Counted from the stretch's first letter, positions 10,491 to 22,094 are shown. The stretch is 64,000 nt of DNA from Sipunculus nudus (GCA_026874595.1 CM049322.1:41100840-41164839); one strand, 5' to 3'. Numbers and translations are program-made. Notes: generated from the letters alone by a model not told the origin.

Positions 10491-11461
10491 CTGCCAACAT
10501 ATTTGACTTCTCTTTATTTGTATACCTGTACAACTATAGTTTCATGCCATATAGCACTCTAGCAGTTTTTTCTTGCAGAAAAAAACAATGGATTAATTAA
10601 TGTACAATGAAATCTAACTTCTTGCATAAGAAGCAAAAGTAAGGTTGCTTTAGGGGGGTTGTCCTGATAGTGGTTTTAAAAATGGTTTAGATTATTCCAA
10701 TCCCAAAAAGTGGTCATCTTAGTGGGGTGGTCATGATAAATTAAAAGGAGGGGTCCAACATAGGACTTAAAACAAAACCTGAGAAAAGATCCCAAGGTCT
10801 GGAAAGGTGGGGTCCAGGTCTCAAAAATTGGTCTGAAACCCTTTAAATAAGGCTGCAATGGCTGTAAAAATGGATCCACTTATGTATTTATGTTTTATCA
10901 TTATTTTCCCATCACCTCGAAATATTGAATACTGAAGCTTACAATAATTTGTATTTAAACCTGGGAAATAAACTGGAGTCAGACATATAGCTTAACTGGT
11001 GAATCAACCAATTAAATCCTAAATCTTAATTGGTGACTAGATATTTACCAACCTCTGCTTTATCTATTAAAGTAAATGACAACATGATTGAGAGACATCT
11101 GTAATTAGCTTGGAGTAAGCTTGTGCTCACAGATGCTGATAGTCCAGACTGACCTGTGTATGGGGCAATGTATACACAATAATATGTACACTTTGATAGT
11201 TCTGTATATACCCCATCCCTCTCTTTCATTCAGCTTTGCCTAGTGCTGAATTTATATAACATTTGTGATAAATTATATATTAGGTTTATTTACCAAAATT
11301 CCATATTTTCATGCAGTTTGTTTTTGTAAATTACTGATTGCTTATATATGTAAATGACAAAAACTTATACAATATATCACATATATTTACATATATTATA
11401 CATTTTTAATAATTTCACAAAAAGATTCATATTTATTGATTTAATACACACATTCACACAG

Positions 11462-11463
<2 letters not shown>
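10491..11463. other. intron sequence, little recognised
   Basis: Intron 1 of the Ig gene. At 10645-10875 there are phrases such as GGGTTGTCCTGATAGTGG and AAAATGGATCCAC that look like old repeat debris. Otherwise nothing is recognised. Confidence 0.35.

Positions 11464-11510
<47 letters not shown>
11464..11510. repeat. (TA)n microsatellite
   Basis: About 23 uninterrupted TA units. Confidence 0.95.
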
Positions 11511-11513
<3 letters not shown>

Positions 11514-12025
11514 AAGTTGTGTTTATATACCAATTGTGTTTAGATACAACAAATAATATGCATATATGTTTTTATATCCCTGTTCTGGTACGATTTTACA
11601 ATATGTGTGACACCAGAACTTATATCGAATAAGAAGGTCTGCCACTTGACACTAGTTGGTGCTATAATAATGCTAAAATTTTATGTTCTCTCCTATTTTA
11701 TGTGATAGATATATTGCTAGTACTTGCCTGATTTTACTCAAGTGTCGCCTACTAGAGAGTTTATTGAACCATAATGTCACATCTATTGTAATATCGCTCC
11801 CAATTTCTAAATTTTCCCCCCCCAAAAAAGTTATAAAATGTATTTCACAGATAATCGTGGTCATAATAGTAGGCTTCAAAATCTATATGTGTAATATATA
11901 TATAAATTTAAAAAAAAAGGATTCATATCAACTTAATTTGGCAGCACATCCGGGAGAAAGTCTTCCAAACTTGACATATATCTCACCTGTATGGTTTACC
12001 TGTAAGGTGTAATTGACGAACTTAC
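11511..12025. other. intron sequence, nothing recognised
   Basis: The first part (in gene direction) of intron 1 of the minus-strand Ig gene. Confidence 0.4.
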
Positions 12026-12107
12026 CTGTCAGCGAAACCACGCACAGCCACGCAATAACATACAGTACGAATGACTGCTTCTGTTTCCAAATCATTCGTT
12101 TCTCCAT
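12026..12107 (-). CDS. Ig-domain gene, exon 1 (signal peptide)
   Basis: On the minus strand an ATG at 12107-12105 opens 27 codons and one base, ending at 12026 before a perfect GTAAGT donor. The peptide has a basic start (MEKRMIWKQKQ), a hydrophobic core (FVLYVIAWLCVVSL) and a small-residue end (TG), a standard signal peptide with probable cleavage just before the Glu-Ala-Gln of exon 2. The single base left over (G) joins AA from exon 2 to make Glu in the same frame as the Ig sequence. Intron 1 is then about 3.96 kb and holds a LINE and a family 2 repeat. Phase-1 introns after signal peptides are usual for extracellular module proteins. A TATA box lies 93 bp upstream. Start, donor, phase and module all agree. 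Confidence 0.75.
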
Positions 12108-12199
12108 AGTATAATCACATACTTCTTTTCACGAATAAATACGAGACAGCTGAAAACTCCGTAATATCGTCCTAATACGGGAAGCCACCTTTACTGGTT

Positions 12200-12205
12200 G
12201 TTTAT
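12200..12205 (-). promoter_or_regulatory. TATA box of the Ig gene
   Basis: CTATAAAC on the minus strand, 93 bp before the ATG. With usual spacing the transcript would start near 12172 and have a leader of about 65 bases. Confidence 0.45.
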
Positions 12206-12370
12206 AGCGGCACTCACAGATTGACGCATGCGTAAACGGGACATTGAAACCGGCATTCAAACAAACCGGCCCCTTGCGACATCTATCGGTCCAAGGGTAA
12301 TTTATAAATGACCCGCCAGATGACGCGCTAGATCATTCCAGCTTGACAAATTCATATCTCAATTAATTCA

Positions 12371-12562
12371 TGTTTTACCAGTTTGTCAACATTTCTATGT
12401 TTATAAACATGTTGTTGATAAACAAGTTCAAGCATCATTCGCGGAGGCGTTTTATGAAATTTTCACAACCAAAATTACCTTTAGATCATTAATATAAAGC
12501 CTACACAGAGGAAGCCATAAATCACCTAAAATATTTGTTCAAAGGTAGGTGAATGGGCACCT
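12371..12562 (+). mobile_element. TTAA-type MITE, 3' part
   Basis: Matches the right part of the complete copy at 35871-36340 (in opposite orientation): GTTGTTGATAAACAAGTTC, AAATTACCTTTAGATCATTA, ACACAGAGGAAGCC and the terminal AGGTAGGTGAATGGGCACCT followed by TTAA (12563-12566). The left part is missing. Confidence 0.75.
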
Positions 12563-12566
12563 TTAA

Positions 12567-13136
12567 TGGTTCTCCACATGACAAATTACAAAGCACCCAT
12601 CTTTGTAGAAAAGATTTTTTTCTGTCAGGAAAATTGGCTGGGCCTCCACTTAATCTGTAGGTAGTCTGTATAAAAAGGATTATACATTTCAGTGTGATGG
12701 AGAAATAAATTATCAAACAAACCTGATCATGAACTATATAATAACAACCACCAACATACCCGAAACCCCTAAATGATATATCCCTGCACTATCAAGCCAA
12801 TTTGGGCTTTTATAAATCATACGTTAAGATAATACTCATAGCTTGGAAACATTGAGTGTCGTTCTATAAAATATAAACTGGGTTAAACAGAAAAGTCATA
12901 TTAATTAATTCTTAAGTGTCGTTGCATATGTAACTTTTTAAGCACAAAAGAACACAAAATATAAATTCAGATACTGGTATTGTTAGCTGTTTTGCACGAC
13001 TTGTGTTTTCATTTGATTAACACATTCTGCTATTGAAAATAGGCATATGTAAATCCAAAAGGAGAATACAAAAAATGCTATCTATGATGAAGAATACAAA
13101 TGTACATATGAAATGTGAATATGAATATTGATATAA
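12567..13136. other. no recognisable feature
   Basis: AT-rich intergenic sequence. Confidence 0.4.
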
Positions 13137-13681
13137 CTATAGTTCGTTTCATCCCCTCATGTCCACCTGTTTTTTTGCTATGAAAATTTTTAATAGTTAC
13201 ATTTCAAGGGAAACAATTATAGTGTAGAGGAGAGGATTACAGAACCTAATTTTCAACAAGGTAACTAAATTCGTTATGTCTTATTTGAGTGACAGTTTTT
13301 TTCTGAAAATATGAAAATCAGTCTAAATTTTTCAACATATCAGACCCACTTATGGCGGTCAAGGTCATTGGTCCCATGCAAAACAGCCTCACCAGACAGC
13401 TGCTGATTGGATGATCTCATGTAAACACTCTAAAAAACATAACCAGCTAAATCGAAGATGGCTGCTTATGGAAGGACACGCCATATCTGCCAGATCATGA
13501 TAAAGGGACTAAAATGTTGTGAAACATAAACGGGGGATTAATTGTAAAATTCTTAACTGCCATATTAGGTTGTCACTTCCATATGTTGATTCCTTGGAAA
13601 ATATTGAAAAATATAAACTTTTTAGTAAATCATCATCATTTTAGTAAACAGGTGGACAGCAGGTGGTAAAATTGACTATAA
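13137..13681 (+). mobile_element. CTATAGT-ended MITE (family 3), copy 1
   Basis: A 545-bp element with inverted ends: CTATAGTTCGTTTCATCCCC then TGTCCACCTGTTT at the left, and AAACAGGTGGACAGCAGGTG then ATTGACTATA at the right. The copy at 58095-58639 has the same length and ends; 30624 is a partial copy. TA may be the duplicated target. No transposase is encoded. The superfamily is uncertain. Confidence 0.8.
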
Positions 13682-13923
13682 TTTAACACTTTCGATAAAA
13701 AAAATAGAAAACCAGAAAGTTACAGATCCTTTCATTATAAGCTTGTAAAATTGGATATGACGTCATGTACGTTTACTGCAGTATCCACGTCCACGTTACT
13801 TTAATTGTCGGGTCGCATTTTAAATAAAAGTATATAATAATTTTCATCAGAAATTAGCACTTGTATTTATATGTCTGTATAAGATTTCGTGCAAACCGTT
13901 CCCCTTTGTCCCTTATAGACAAA

Positions 13924-14274
13924 ATGTCCAAGCCAAAAGAAGTATACGCTCATCGAACAGCTACAGGTTGCTGCGGTCAAGACCTCAGCCCTGTGCGCTC
14001 CTTAAGCATGTTCTCTGAGCCAACAGTCGCAGTGCCACACCAAGCCAAGCAAGGAGCCGTAGAGGGCGCCATCTTCTCTCCTGGGTTGAAGTCCTTCTTC
14101 GAAAGCTACAGCATCCACAGCAACAAAGCCCGAAGCAACCCGCATTCCCTCCACCGATCCCAGCAGCGGAGACCCAGCCATGCCATTCGAGAACCGAACT
14201 CGATCCTTGTGAACGACCTTACTTCGAGACGCAAAGCCCTTTTACTTGCGATTTCGGTCATTTGGACCGTTTAA
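13924..14274 (+). CDS. possible host exon, Ser/His-rich protein start
   Basis: A strong acceptor (CCGTTCCCCTTTGTCCCTTATAG) ends at 13918, and ATG follows five bases later in the context ACAAAATGT. The frame runs 116 codons to a stop at 14272-14274. Its base composition is much richer in G+C than the flanks. The protein is rich in Ser, His, Arg and Pro, with a Cys pair near residue 17 and a short hydrophobic end (ALLLAISVIW). I recognise no domain. The likely setting is a second exon that carries the start codon behind a non-coding first exon. The true end is unclear: a moderate donor (GTGAAC) at about 14210 would cut it shorter. It could also be chance open sequence next to the CpG-rich palindrome cluster. 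Confidence 0.4.
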   Translation: MSKPKEVYAHRTATGCCGQDLSPVRSLSMFSEPTVAVPHQAKQGAVEGAIFSPGLKSFFESYSIHSNKARSNPHSLHRSQQRRPSHAIREPNSILVNDLTSRRKALLLAISVIWTV

Positions 14275-14448
14275 CCAGTTTCCCAGTTATGCAAGTTTAC
14301 AAATTTTTTCGTCATCGGCAAAGACAAAATGTCGAATGCGCCTATGACTCGAAATTAAGATATGTTGGTGCAAATACTTGTGAGGCTGGATTTCGGAGAA
14401 ATGTTAAATTCGATCGTTGGTCAGGGGTTCCTCGAACGATTATCAGAA

Positions 14449-14760
14449 ACTGCCGCGCGTCAAACGCATGCGCGACCAGTCCTTTTCCATGTGAGCGTTT
14501 TATATGCGTTTGCCGCGCGGCAATCGCATGCCTTCCTAACACAGCTGAACGCACTTAAACATACGAGTACGGGGAAACCCCACATGTGACGTCATTTAGG
14601 CGGAATTCCCATGCGTTTGCCGCGCGGCAAACGCAGAAAACCAGCACTGCTGGATTCCAAAATTGACGCGTGCGTTTGCCGCGCGGCAATCGCATACATG
14701 GAAAAAGCACATATGACCTTTAAACTGGTTTGATTTTCGCAGCCGCGCGGCAAACGCTCG
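14449..14760. repeat. cluster of five CpG-rich palindromes
   Basis: GCGTTTGCCGC followed by its inverse GCGGCAAACGC forms a perfect 22-bp palindrome at 14613-14634. One-mismatch copies lie at 14506-14527 and 14672-14693, and partial copies at about 14451-14466 and 14739-14757. Centres are about 57, 107, 59 and 64 bp apart. Shared text (ATACATGGAAA) follows two copies. CpG density far exceeds the rest of the window. Confidence 0.8.
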
Positions 14761-14785
14761 CGAAACGCGTACATGGAAAGCGCCC

Positions 14786-15050
14786 TCAGGGTGTGGAATA
14801 AACGTATGCACATGGTTTCACCATCATTAGTTTTTAAAGGAAATATTAAAACTTTCCTTTTTGTATAAGCTTTTGGCAGTTCTTCAGAATCAGGGTTTAG
14901 CAGGGATTTTGTATTATTTTGTAATTTTAGTAATTGTGCTCTTAGTAATGCATGGTTTAATCAACTATTACTCTTAGTTGTGTAAGTCACTTTTGATAAG
15001 TGTTCTGTTGAATTAGCGCTATATTAATTAGATATATTATTATTATATAA
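14786..15050 (+). mobile_element. 3' end of a CR1/L2-type LINE
   Basis: The sequence reads VWNKRM..SPSLVFKGNIKTFLF, like the end of the RT frame in the LINE at 8607-9677 (LWNSIPEEL..KKDVKTYLF). It then runs to a tail with TTAGCGCTATATTAATTAG and TATTATTATTAT. Only about 250 bp remain. Confidence 0.5.
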
Positions 15051-16490
15051 TCAAAGGTACATTAAATTCCCCCCCCCCCCCCACCAGGCAAATGAAACAA
15101 GACCCATGTCCCCTCTCCATCTAGCATTCTCCGCTTGAGACAAACAAATAATTTTCATAAATTTGATTAAATCTGACAAGGATTAAAGTATTTTATCTAA
15201 ATAAAGTCATTATGAATAAATGTTTTTTATAACACAGGGTTATATGTCCTTAAAGGTTACATAATCAATAATCCCTTCGAAATAATTTAACAAGATGTTG
15301 TGATACCGCGGGTGTTGATCTTTTACATTATATCCAGTCACTTTTAGCCCAAGGCTCGGCTTAAAAATGCTCCAATATTGATTGTTGTCAAAAGTACGTA
15401 ACGTAAAAAAAAATGCTCGCATTTGTTGGGAGTTTCATGTCATGTTTATGTTGATTTATGTCATGTGCCCGTTTTCTTTATTTGTTTCAAAACACGATCG
15501 TATGGTACATTTAACAGGAATGAGGAAATTTCCGTAATATTTATGATTTATATTACGACATGTATATACGCGGCGTAACATAGTCCAATACGGATGCCGC
15601 CAAATACTAAGGTTAAGAATAGCTCTAGAACCTATATCGACTGCCGGGAAAAAATCGTATAAAATCAAATACTGTGTGTATGACAGAGAAAATAATGCGG
15701 GTCTCAAATAGAAATATATTCGAATGTCTAAGCAATTTAGCTAAATATTGTGTTAATTAATGGAAACGGAACTTGCTAAAAACAACTGCAACCGCGATGC
15801 TTGAACACGTCTTCTTATCAGAAACAATGATTTGCTTGGTCTCTGCTCAGAGAGCCGGATCGCTGGCTAGTGATACATTGTAACAAGTTAACCCAAGAGG
15901 CTTCTGGCTTCTAGTGGTTTGTTCAGAACAAAGGGCAGATATTGTTTGCGCTCATCACCACTAATTTATCAAACGATGTGTAAAAAAGTGCCGAAGTATT
16001 TTTTTTTTACATATGCTTTCGATATAAAATATATTTTCGATTTATGATGAAACCAAGGACAATTAGAATGTTATTGTTAAGTGGAATGTCTCAAGTTTTC
16101 TCAAACGATCTTCCAGGGCTGTCAGACACCGTGTGTTTTACCATAAGTATTCCGGTAAGCTATGACTTCCTTATTTAGAAATAACTGTCAAGCAAATATA
16201 TTTGAACGTACAGTTAGAACAAAGGAAATGCATGCATCGTGTGGGAAAATCAATTGAAGCCCCTCACTGGAGCCTCGCTGACTCGGGGACTGATAGCTTA
16301 CATTTATAGTTTAAACAGACCAGCTTTGAATAGGTACGCTTTCAAATTCAGTAGTAGATTTCACTGCATGGCCTGTACCAATGGATGAATCATTCTCCGA
16401 GTATGCCATATACACATATATTACATGACCAGGCGGCATTCTACACTTTCATTTGACATTTTTAAAGAAATGTGATGTCGCTAAAACAAT
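15051..16490. other. no recognisable feature
   Basis: Holds a C run at 15069-15082 and short T runs. No exon or repeat is supported. Confidence 0.4.
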
Positions 16491-16492
16491 GT

Positions 16493-16770
16493 TTAGCTCA
16501 GCTGACTACAAGTCATCTGGGCTATAGTCGTGGTCCATTGTCCGTCGGTCCGTTCATCCGTTAGACTGGCACGTTTTAAAACCGTTAGACCGACGAAAAA
16601 AAAATTGGCATACTGTTCGATGTCCCCAAGATCTCCTACCAAACCGAAAACTGGGTCACTGAGACTTCGTTCCTTCGATAAATTATGGAAAAGCCTCAAA
16701 TTTCCATTTAAAACATATAATCACACTTCAGGACTGCCTAATATCAAAACCACGTATATGTTCTACTAAT
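16493..16770 (+). repeat. possible dispersed repeat with GTCCGT phrases
   Basis: AGCTGACTACAAGTCATCTG, GGCTATAGTCGTGGTCC, then GTCCGTCGGTCCGTTCATCC. This layout resembles non-coding repeats common in marine invertebrate genomes. There is no second copy in the window, so the call rests on memory of the type. Confidence 0.3.
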
Positions 16771-17662
16771 ATTACCAGGAGTATGCTCCTATGTATTTCC
16801 TATATACATGCCAGAAATTAAGACTGTTAAGTGTAATTTCTATAAGTTATGGGCTTGAACATATTGGACTTTGTTATAAAATCAGGAAATATATTTGCTC
16901 ACTTAACATGAAAATATTTTTAGCTGGAGACTTTCTTTACCGGGTATATAACTTTATAAATTAAAATTTAATTGTATCAAAATTAGATCTGAATTTTGTA
17001 AATCTTTTAGGTTATTAGCATAAAAATTAAATCAGTACATTAAATTTTGGCAAACTTTGAACATGGCACGTTTTTTTCCTGTAAGTACTGTTGATTTAGT
17101 TTTCACAGCATGTAAACATTCATATTAAATTTGTTTAAATCTGACTTTGAAAATAAAAGCTTGACAATAAGGCTAGTTATTGAATTTTTTCTTGAGGCTC
17201 TATATATTGTAGTCACTTGTTTTGTCCAGATGCAGGCAACTACTCACTCCTGGTGACTGTAAGTAAGCTATATATATGTCAGGGTTCCTGATTTGTTACA
17301 GTCACTGGGGGAGATACCCTGCTGTGACAGGTGTCCAGTTATTCTCATATCACCCCCTTCCCCCCTCCCACCAACCCTCCACACCAAGTGTTATGCAGTT
17401 ATTGTATTTTTTGCACTGTATTTCCTTAATTTTAGTGCTGTTTCCAATCCAAAATACAAAACTTTCCTTGCAAAGAAATTCAAGGAGTAATCCAGGAGAT
17501 GCCAATGTTGTGTTAATGGAGTATTTTTAAAGAATCAATTTTTTTTAAAATGATTTTTTAAAAATATAATTAAACCCATAAGTATGCTGATAAGTTTATA
17601 AAATATGAAGCAAATTCTGGATAAATAAAGGCATAATTTAAAATTGTGAAGCCTAAATCCAG

Positions 17663-17664
<2 letters not shown>
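16771..17664. other. no recognisable feature
   Basis: AT-rich. Ends beside a TA tract. Confidence 0.4.

Positions 17665-17710
<46 letters not shown>
17665..17710. repeat. (TA)n microsatellite
   Basis: About 23 TA units. Confidence 0.95.
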
Positions 17711-17714
<4 letters not shown>

Positions 17715-17845
17715 TTGTGTAAATTTAAAAGATATATTTTTGTGGTTAAAAGTAAATATACCGGTACATTTGTATGCATGTTGTGGTGTTATCTGATGAG
17801 ATTTATGATGATGCAATTTAGAATTATGACTCAACTTTTATATTC

Positions 17846-17846
<1 letters not shown>

Positions 17847-17920
<74 letters not shown>
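17847..17920. repeat. (TA)n microsatellite
   Basis: About 36 TA units, among the longest pure tracts in the window. Confidence 0.95.
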
Positions 17921-17924
<4 letters not shown>

Positions 17925-19377
17925 TGGAAATGTTTAGAAATATAAACTTAAAATAAGAATATGATGTGATATTAAAATGAGGATCTAATACAAACATTTG
18001 ATTATTAATTTATTGCCTCAGCAGAATTGAAGATCACGCTGTATGTATATGCAGAAGTGTTCTTATTATTTTAGATTTTTACCTTCAAAGTCAACTTCAG
18101 CTGAGCACAGTGACCCATGGGTCCCTTGTTTTTCAACGCAATAGCAAGATCACGTATAGAGAGTGTGGCGAATAATCAATTTTGTTCAGTCAGGCGACAC
18201 AAGACCATGATTTTAAAAATGATGTCAAAACCTTGTATAATTTCTCTTAGAAAAGAAAATCCAAACATTAATGTCTCCAGAGCCACGTGTTCTTCTTTAC
18301 AAAGCAAATTGCATCCCATATATTAGTAAAAGCATCCCTAAATAGCATAGTTAATTATGTACCTTGCAACATGATCTGTGTTGACGATAATTTTTCTGTA
18401 GGGTTCTGATATTAATACTTATACGACAAATCAAATTCTGATACAAAGAGTGATGGAATCAGGAAGTGATCTCCTTTACGCCCTGTTCCCGAGGTACCAT
18501 GGCTATGTTAGGATTTATATATATACTGCCAAATTGCTTGTCTACATGGTAACCCCCGTGTAATAAATTAATATATAGAAATGCACAACACTGTTGTTCT
18601 TATTAGATGGCTACATGTCAGGTCTGTGAATTCTTTTACCTATTCCCCTCTACCAAGACTTTTACGTCTCGGGCTGTTGTGAGGCGACGCCTATATATTG
18701 ACTTTAGGTTTGCACTCTGGACGTCAGCACGGCTGTGTTTCTTGAAGACTGCACCAAAAATAAAAAAAAGAACAGTCGAGGGAACCACACGAATGTTTTC
18801 TATGACGCAACATGTAACATTATGAAAAGGATACATTCTCCTGCGGAATTAGTACTTTTATGTATTTTACCATTTTGTTTGCATCTTTTATTTATAAATC
18901 TTAGGGAAAGGACACAAACTCATAGGTCACTCCATGAATGTGGTTTAAAAGAGTTGCAAAGGAGTTCACAATCACTGCCTCTGTCTTAAATCATATATTT
19001 CAAATTCTTCTTTCATTTAACGAAGTGTGCTGGATTGTTTCAAATGAGAGTTATAATTAATCTTCAGCTGATAAGATCCTTATAATCCGATTAAAGTATT
19101 ATGTATTAAGAATAATTCATATTCTTTTTCACCAAGGGGTGCCATATACTGCAAACTGTTTTAAAACATATGAACTTAAAACCAATACATGAGAGAGCAA
19201 ACAATTTTTCGCAGCATCTCAGTCCAGCTGACATTGGTCAAGGTCATTTTGATAATGGTCTAGGTCAAGTTCATACTTACTTATTTGAATGCCGTTGAAT
19301 CTGAACAGGAATTTCATACATTTTACTAATATGTCACAGAGTAAGCCAGGAATCACGTTTCTATACCTCCCTTTTCC

Positions 19378-19378
<1 letters not shown>
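17921..19378. other. no recognisable feature
   Basis: The open frames here (for example 18607-18825) show no domain, good splice context or biased composition. Confidence 0.4.
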
Positions 19379-19427
<49 letters not shown>

Positions 19428-19437
19428 TTAGTGTATA

Positions 19438-19480
<43 letters not shown>
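19379..19480. repeat. (TA)n followed by (GA)n
   Basis: A TA tract to about 19426, a short spacer, then about 19 GA units from 19443. Confidence 0.95.
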
Positions 19481-19481
<1 letters not shown>

Positions 19482-20311
19482 GAAGAGAAAATCAATATTT
19501 TAAATGAAAGACATCCTGATACAAGAAACCAGTCTAGTAAATATATGACCACGGTGGTTAGGTATAAACTATCAAGCGGGGTAAATCCAGGTGTGTCGGT
19601 ATGGGAAATTTGCTTGTCAGATATACAGCGTCATCCAGATTGATTGTCACGTCAGTCTCTCATCTCAATATCAGCTCAAGGATTATCCCGTAAAGATATG
19701 ATATTGTGCGCTATCGGCCTCGCTTTCCACTGGTATCCGACATCTGCTTGGATTTCACCGCTTAAGTAGATCTCGGCCCCATTGGATATGGTACAAAAAA
19801 ATTAATACTAAGCAGAAAAAAATGCCAACCTTGATCGACAATTTATAGAGATAAATCTGAGACTTAAACCCCCTTGAGATCTGAAAGAGATACGTTATAT
19901 GAGATATGCATTATGCATGTACATGTTTGTATCATGTTTTTTATTACTATACGGATATATGAAAATACAGGCTGTGATATTTGAAATGAATAATTTATTA
20001 TTACCATATATAGCTCATGACATACAGAAAACAAACCAAGCAGTTAAAGCCCAACCGTCCACGGGTGTCGAATAATTTTACCATCTTCTTCAGAAAAATT
20101 TTCTGCGCTCTCAACGAAGAAATCACTTTTCAACTTAAACAAAGAAAAAGTGAAACTCGGACTCTGCGTTAGTTTCCATGGTCCTCTGGTCTTTGTAATG
20201 TCGATCCTGTTATCAGACTTGGGATTTCACTTGTCCAGGAAACGTGGATGTCATACGTACTGATTGTAAAACTGCTCATTTCTCGACATCTTTTCCAACA
20301 CACAAATAGAT
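19481..20311 (+). other. upstream region of the PAN-domain gene
   Basis: Contains the promoter if the ATG at 20312 is right. I see no TATA box at the usual distance. Confidence 0.35.
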
Positions 20312-20378
20312 ATGACGCCGGTCTACACAGTTTATTTCCTCTGGTTTTACATTGCCATAAGGACAACAGCGGTTTTTA
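20312..20378 (+). CDS. PAN/apple-domain secreted protein, exon 1 (signal peptide)
   Basis: An ATG at 20312 opens 22 codons plus one base and stops at a perfect GTAAGT donor (20379). The peptide MTPVYTVYFLWFYIAIRTTA is a hydrophobic signal peptide with a small-residue end. The leftover A joins GT at the start of exon 2 to give Ser, so the frame is kept. The intron that follows is 1,788 bp and phase 1. This makes the product secreted or at least entering the ER. The evidence is the start codon, donor, phase match and signal character; no transcript was consulted. An additional untranslated exon upstream is possible. Confidence 0.75.
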
Positions 20379-20453
20379 GTAAGTATAAACATATAATTTC
20401 TTTATCTATGATACTTTAAATATAAATCACATTTTTTATTATCTCCTACGTTA

Positions 20454-20531
20454 CAGTAGTACCTTCCTATTACGAACACTGGCCGCACCCGTAATAGAGA
20501 TCTGCATAAGAGATACCAGGAGGTTTCACTG
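20454..20531. mobile_element. 78-bp TA-flanked mini-element
   Basis: Starts CAGTAGTACCTTCC and ends GGAGGTTTCACTG, imperfect inverted ends, with TA on both sides. The ends resemble the 177-bp family, but the interior does not. It lies in intron 1 of the PAN gene. Confidence 0.5.
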
Positions 20532-21384
20532 TAGTTATTAATAGCTAAAAATATTTTAGTTTGGACATCCGTTAATATAACAAATTTCTTCGCTAATTAT
20601 TTCGGTCAATGTTCTCGTGCGTAATAAAACTAATACTATGTGACATCAATAATATTGATGTTTGAGTCACAGGATATCCAGTTTTACTCAGGCTTTATTA
20701 CCTATGTTTTATAATTCGCGATCATATGACGTAAATTCGTTTGAGACTTTTTTTCATCAACTCATGCTTCAACCAGAAAGTACTCATAAAGCGCATACCT
20801 CCGCCAACGCAGTCGTGTTCCTGACATGTCATGTGATGAAATGATTTTGACCAAATGCACACATTTGCTTTAATTGAACATTAATACACTTCAACCGCAA
20901 ATCTCATTTTGTATGGTCTTCTGACATGCTCCAGTACAGTATGCCATGAAAGTTAAAGGGCGGCATGTAATACGACGTTTTATTATTTTTTTTTTATAAA
21001 ACTGACATACAGTGTTGATGTATATAAGAAATAAAGATTTGTATTTTCTGATTATGAAATGTATAAAGCATATATTCTACCCTTTTTTGTGTATTACTTT
21101 ATTCATTTTACTTTAAATGTAAGTTTAGAGGTTTATAATGAAATTTGTATGGTATCTGTTAATATTCCAATCTGAAACCATTACTTTTGTGCATAAATGC
21201 GAAATAACTTGTTTCAGGTGCGATCAGTTGCGCAAAACATAATCATAGCCTACCCCGAAACTTCACAAATCATGATCTTTCAAGCTTAAATCATGAATAA
21301 ATTCACAAATCATGATTTTTCAAGCTTAAAACCGATGTTTCTTCTATATTTCTTTTTGGTGTTCTTCTTCCTGCTTACTATAAG
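20532..21384. other. intron 1 sequence, nothing recognised
   Basis: AT-rich intron of the PAN-domain gene. A 28-bp phrase around AAATCATGATTTTTCAAGCTT is nearly repeated at 21267 and 21306. Confidence 0.4.
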
Positions 21385-21690
21385 CTATTAGTAAGCACAG
21401 CATTGTTGACAAATAAAAATATGTACACCAAGGTGGGCGGTTGCATATGTGCGTAAGTTGAAAGGTTACTAGTTACAAAACACCATTTGCAAAACTGTGG
21501 TTTATCAGACTTGCCAACAGGTGTCCTTATTGAATGTGTTGGGTTATTTGGCGGGCTCCCATATGTTATAAACACATGTTATAAACACATGGATATATAA
21601 AAAAAGAACAGCCTGTATGCTTGGGGATTGGCGCTTCCTGACCTATTTCTATAAAAGGTTCAAGGGATTTTTTTTTATTAATAGACCTCA
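21385..21690 (-). mobile_element. TTAA-type MITE, partial, in intron 1
   Basis: Same orientation and order as 35871-36340: ACCAAGGTGGGCGGTTGC, CATTTGCAAAACTGTGG, TTGCCAACAGGTGTCC, TTATTTGGCGGGCTCCC, AAAAGGTTCAAGGGAT. It loses its outer right end and runs straight into the 32-bp minisatellite. Confidence 0.7.
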
Positions 21691-22094
21691 GATATCTGAA
21701 TAGGCCCCTTAGTTGACGCCAGATATCGGAATAGGACCCTTTAATTGAAGTCAGATATTGAAATAGGCCCCTTTAATAGACGTTAGATATCGGAATAAGC
21801 CCTTTTAATAGACGCCAAATATCGAAATAGGCCCCTTTGATAGACGCCAGATATCAAAATAGGCCCCTTTTATAGAAGCCAGATATCGAAATAGGCCCCT
21901 TTAATAGACGTCAGATATCGGAATAAGCCTCTTTAATAGACGGCAGATATGGAAATAGGCCCCTTTAATAGACGTCAGATATCGGAATAAGCCTCTTTAA
22001 TAGACGCCGGATATCGAAATAGGTCCCTTTAATAGACACCAGATATCAAATTAGGCCCCTTTAATAGACGTCAGTTTCTGAATGGTCCCTTTAA
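21676..22094. repeat. 32-bp minisatellite, about 13 units, in intron 1
   Basis: The unit is near ATAGACGTCAGATATCGG followed by AATAGGCCCCTTTA (32 bp). Alternating variants (GGAATAAGCCTC / GAAATAGGCCCC) hint at a two-unit higher order in the middle. The unit matches the terminal segment of TTAA elements, which read GGGGCCTATTCTGACATCTG then TCGTCTATTAA at 37578. It ends 72 bp before exon 2. Confidence 0.9.

Noticed and set aside
14449-14760. A CRISPR-like array
   Set aside because: The palindromes vary, spacing is uneven, there are no unique spacers of constant length and the setting is eukaryotic.
17535-17945. Open frames rich in YIYIYI on both strands (also at 8469, 11354, 32737, 34857, 47074, 53656, 62842)
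   Set aside because: They are translations of (TA)n tracts, not proteins.
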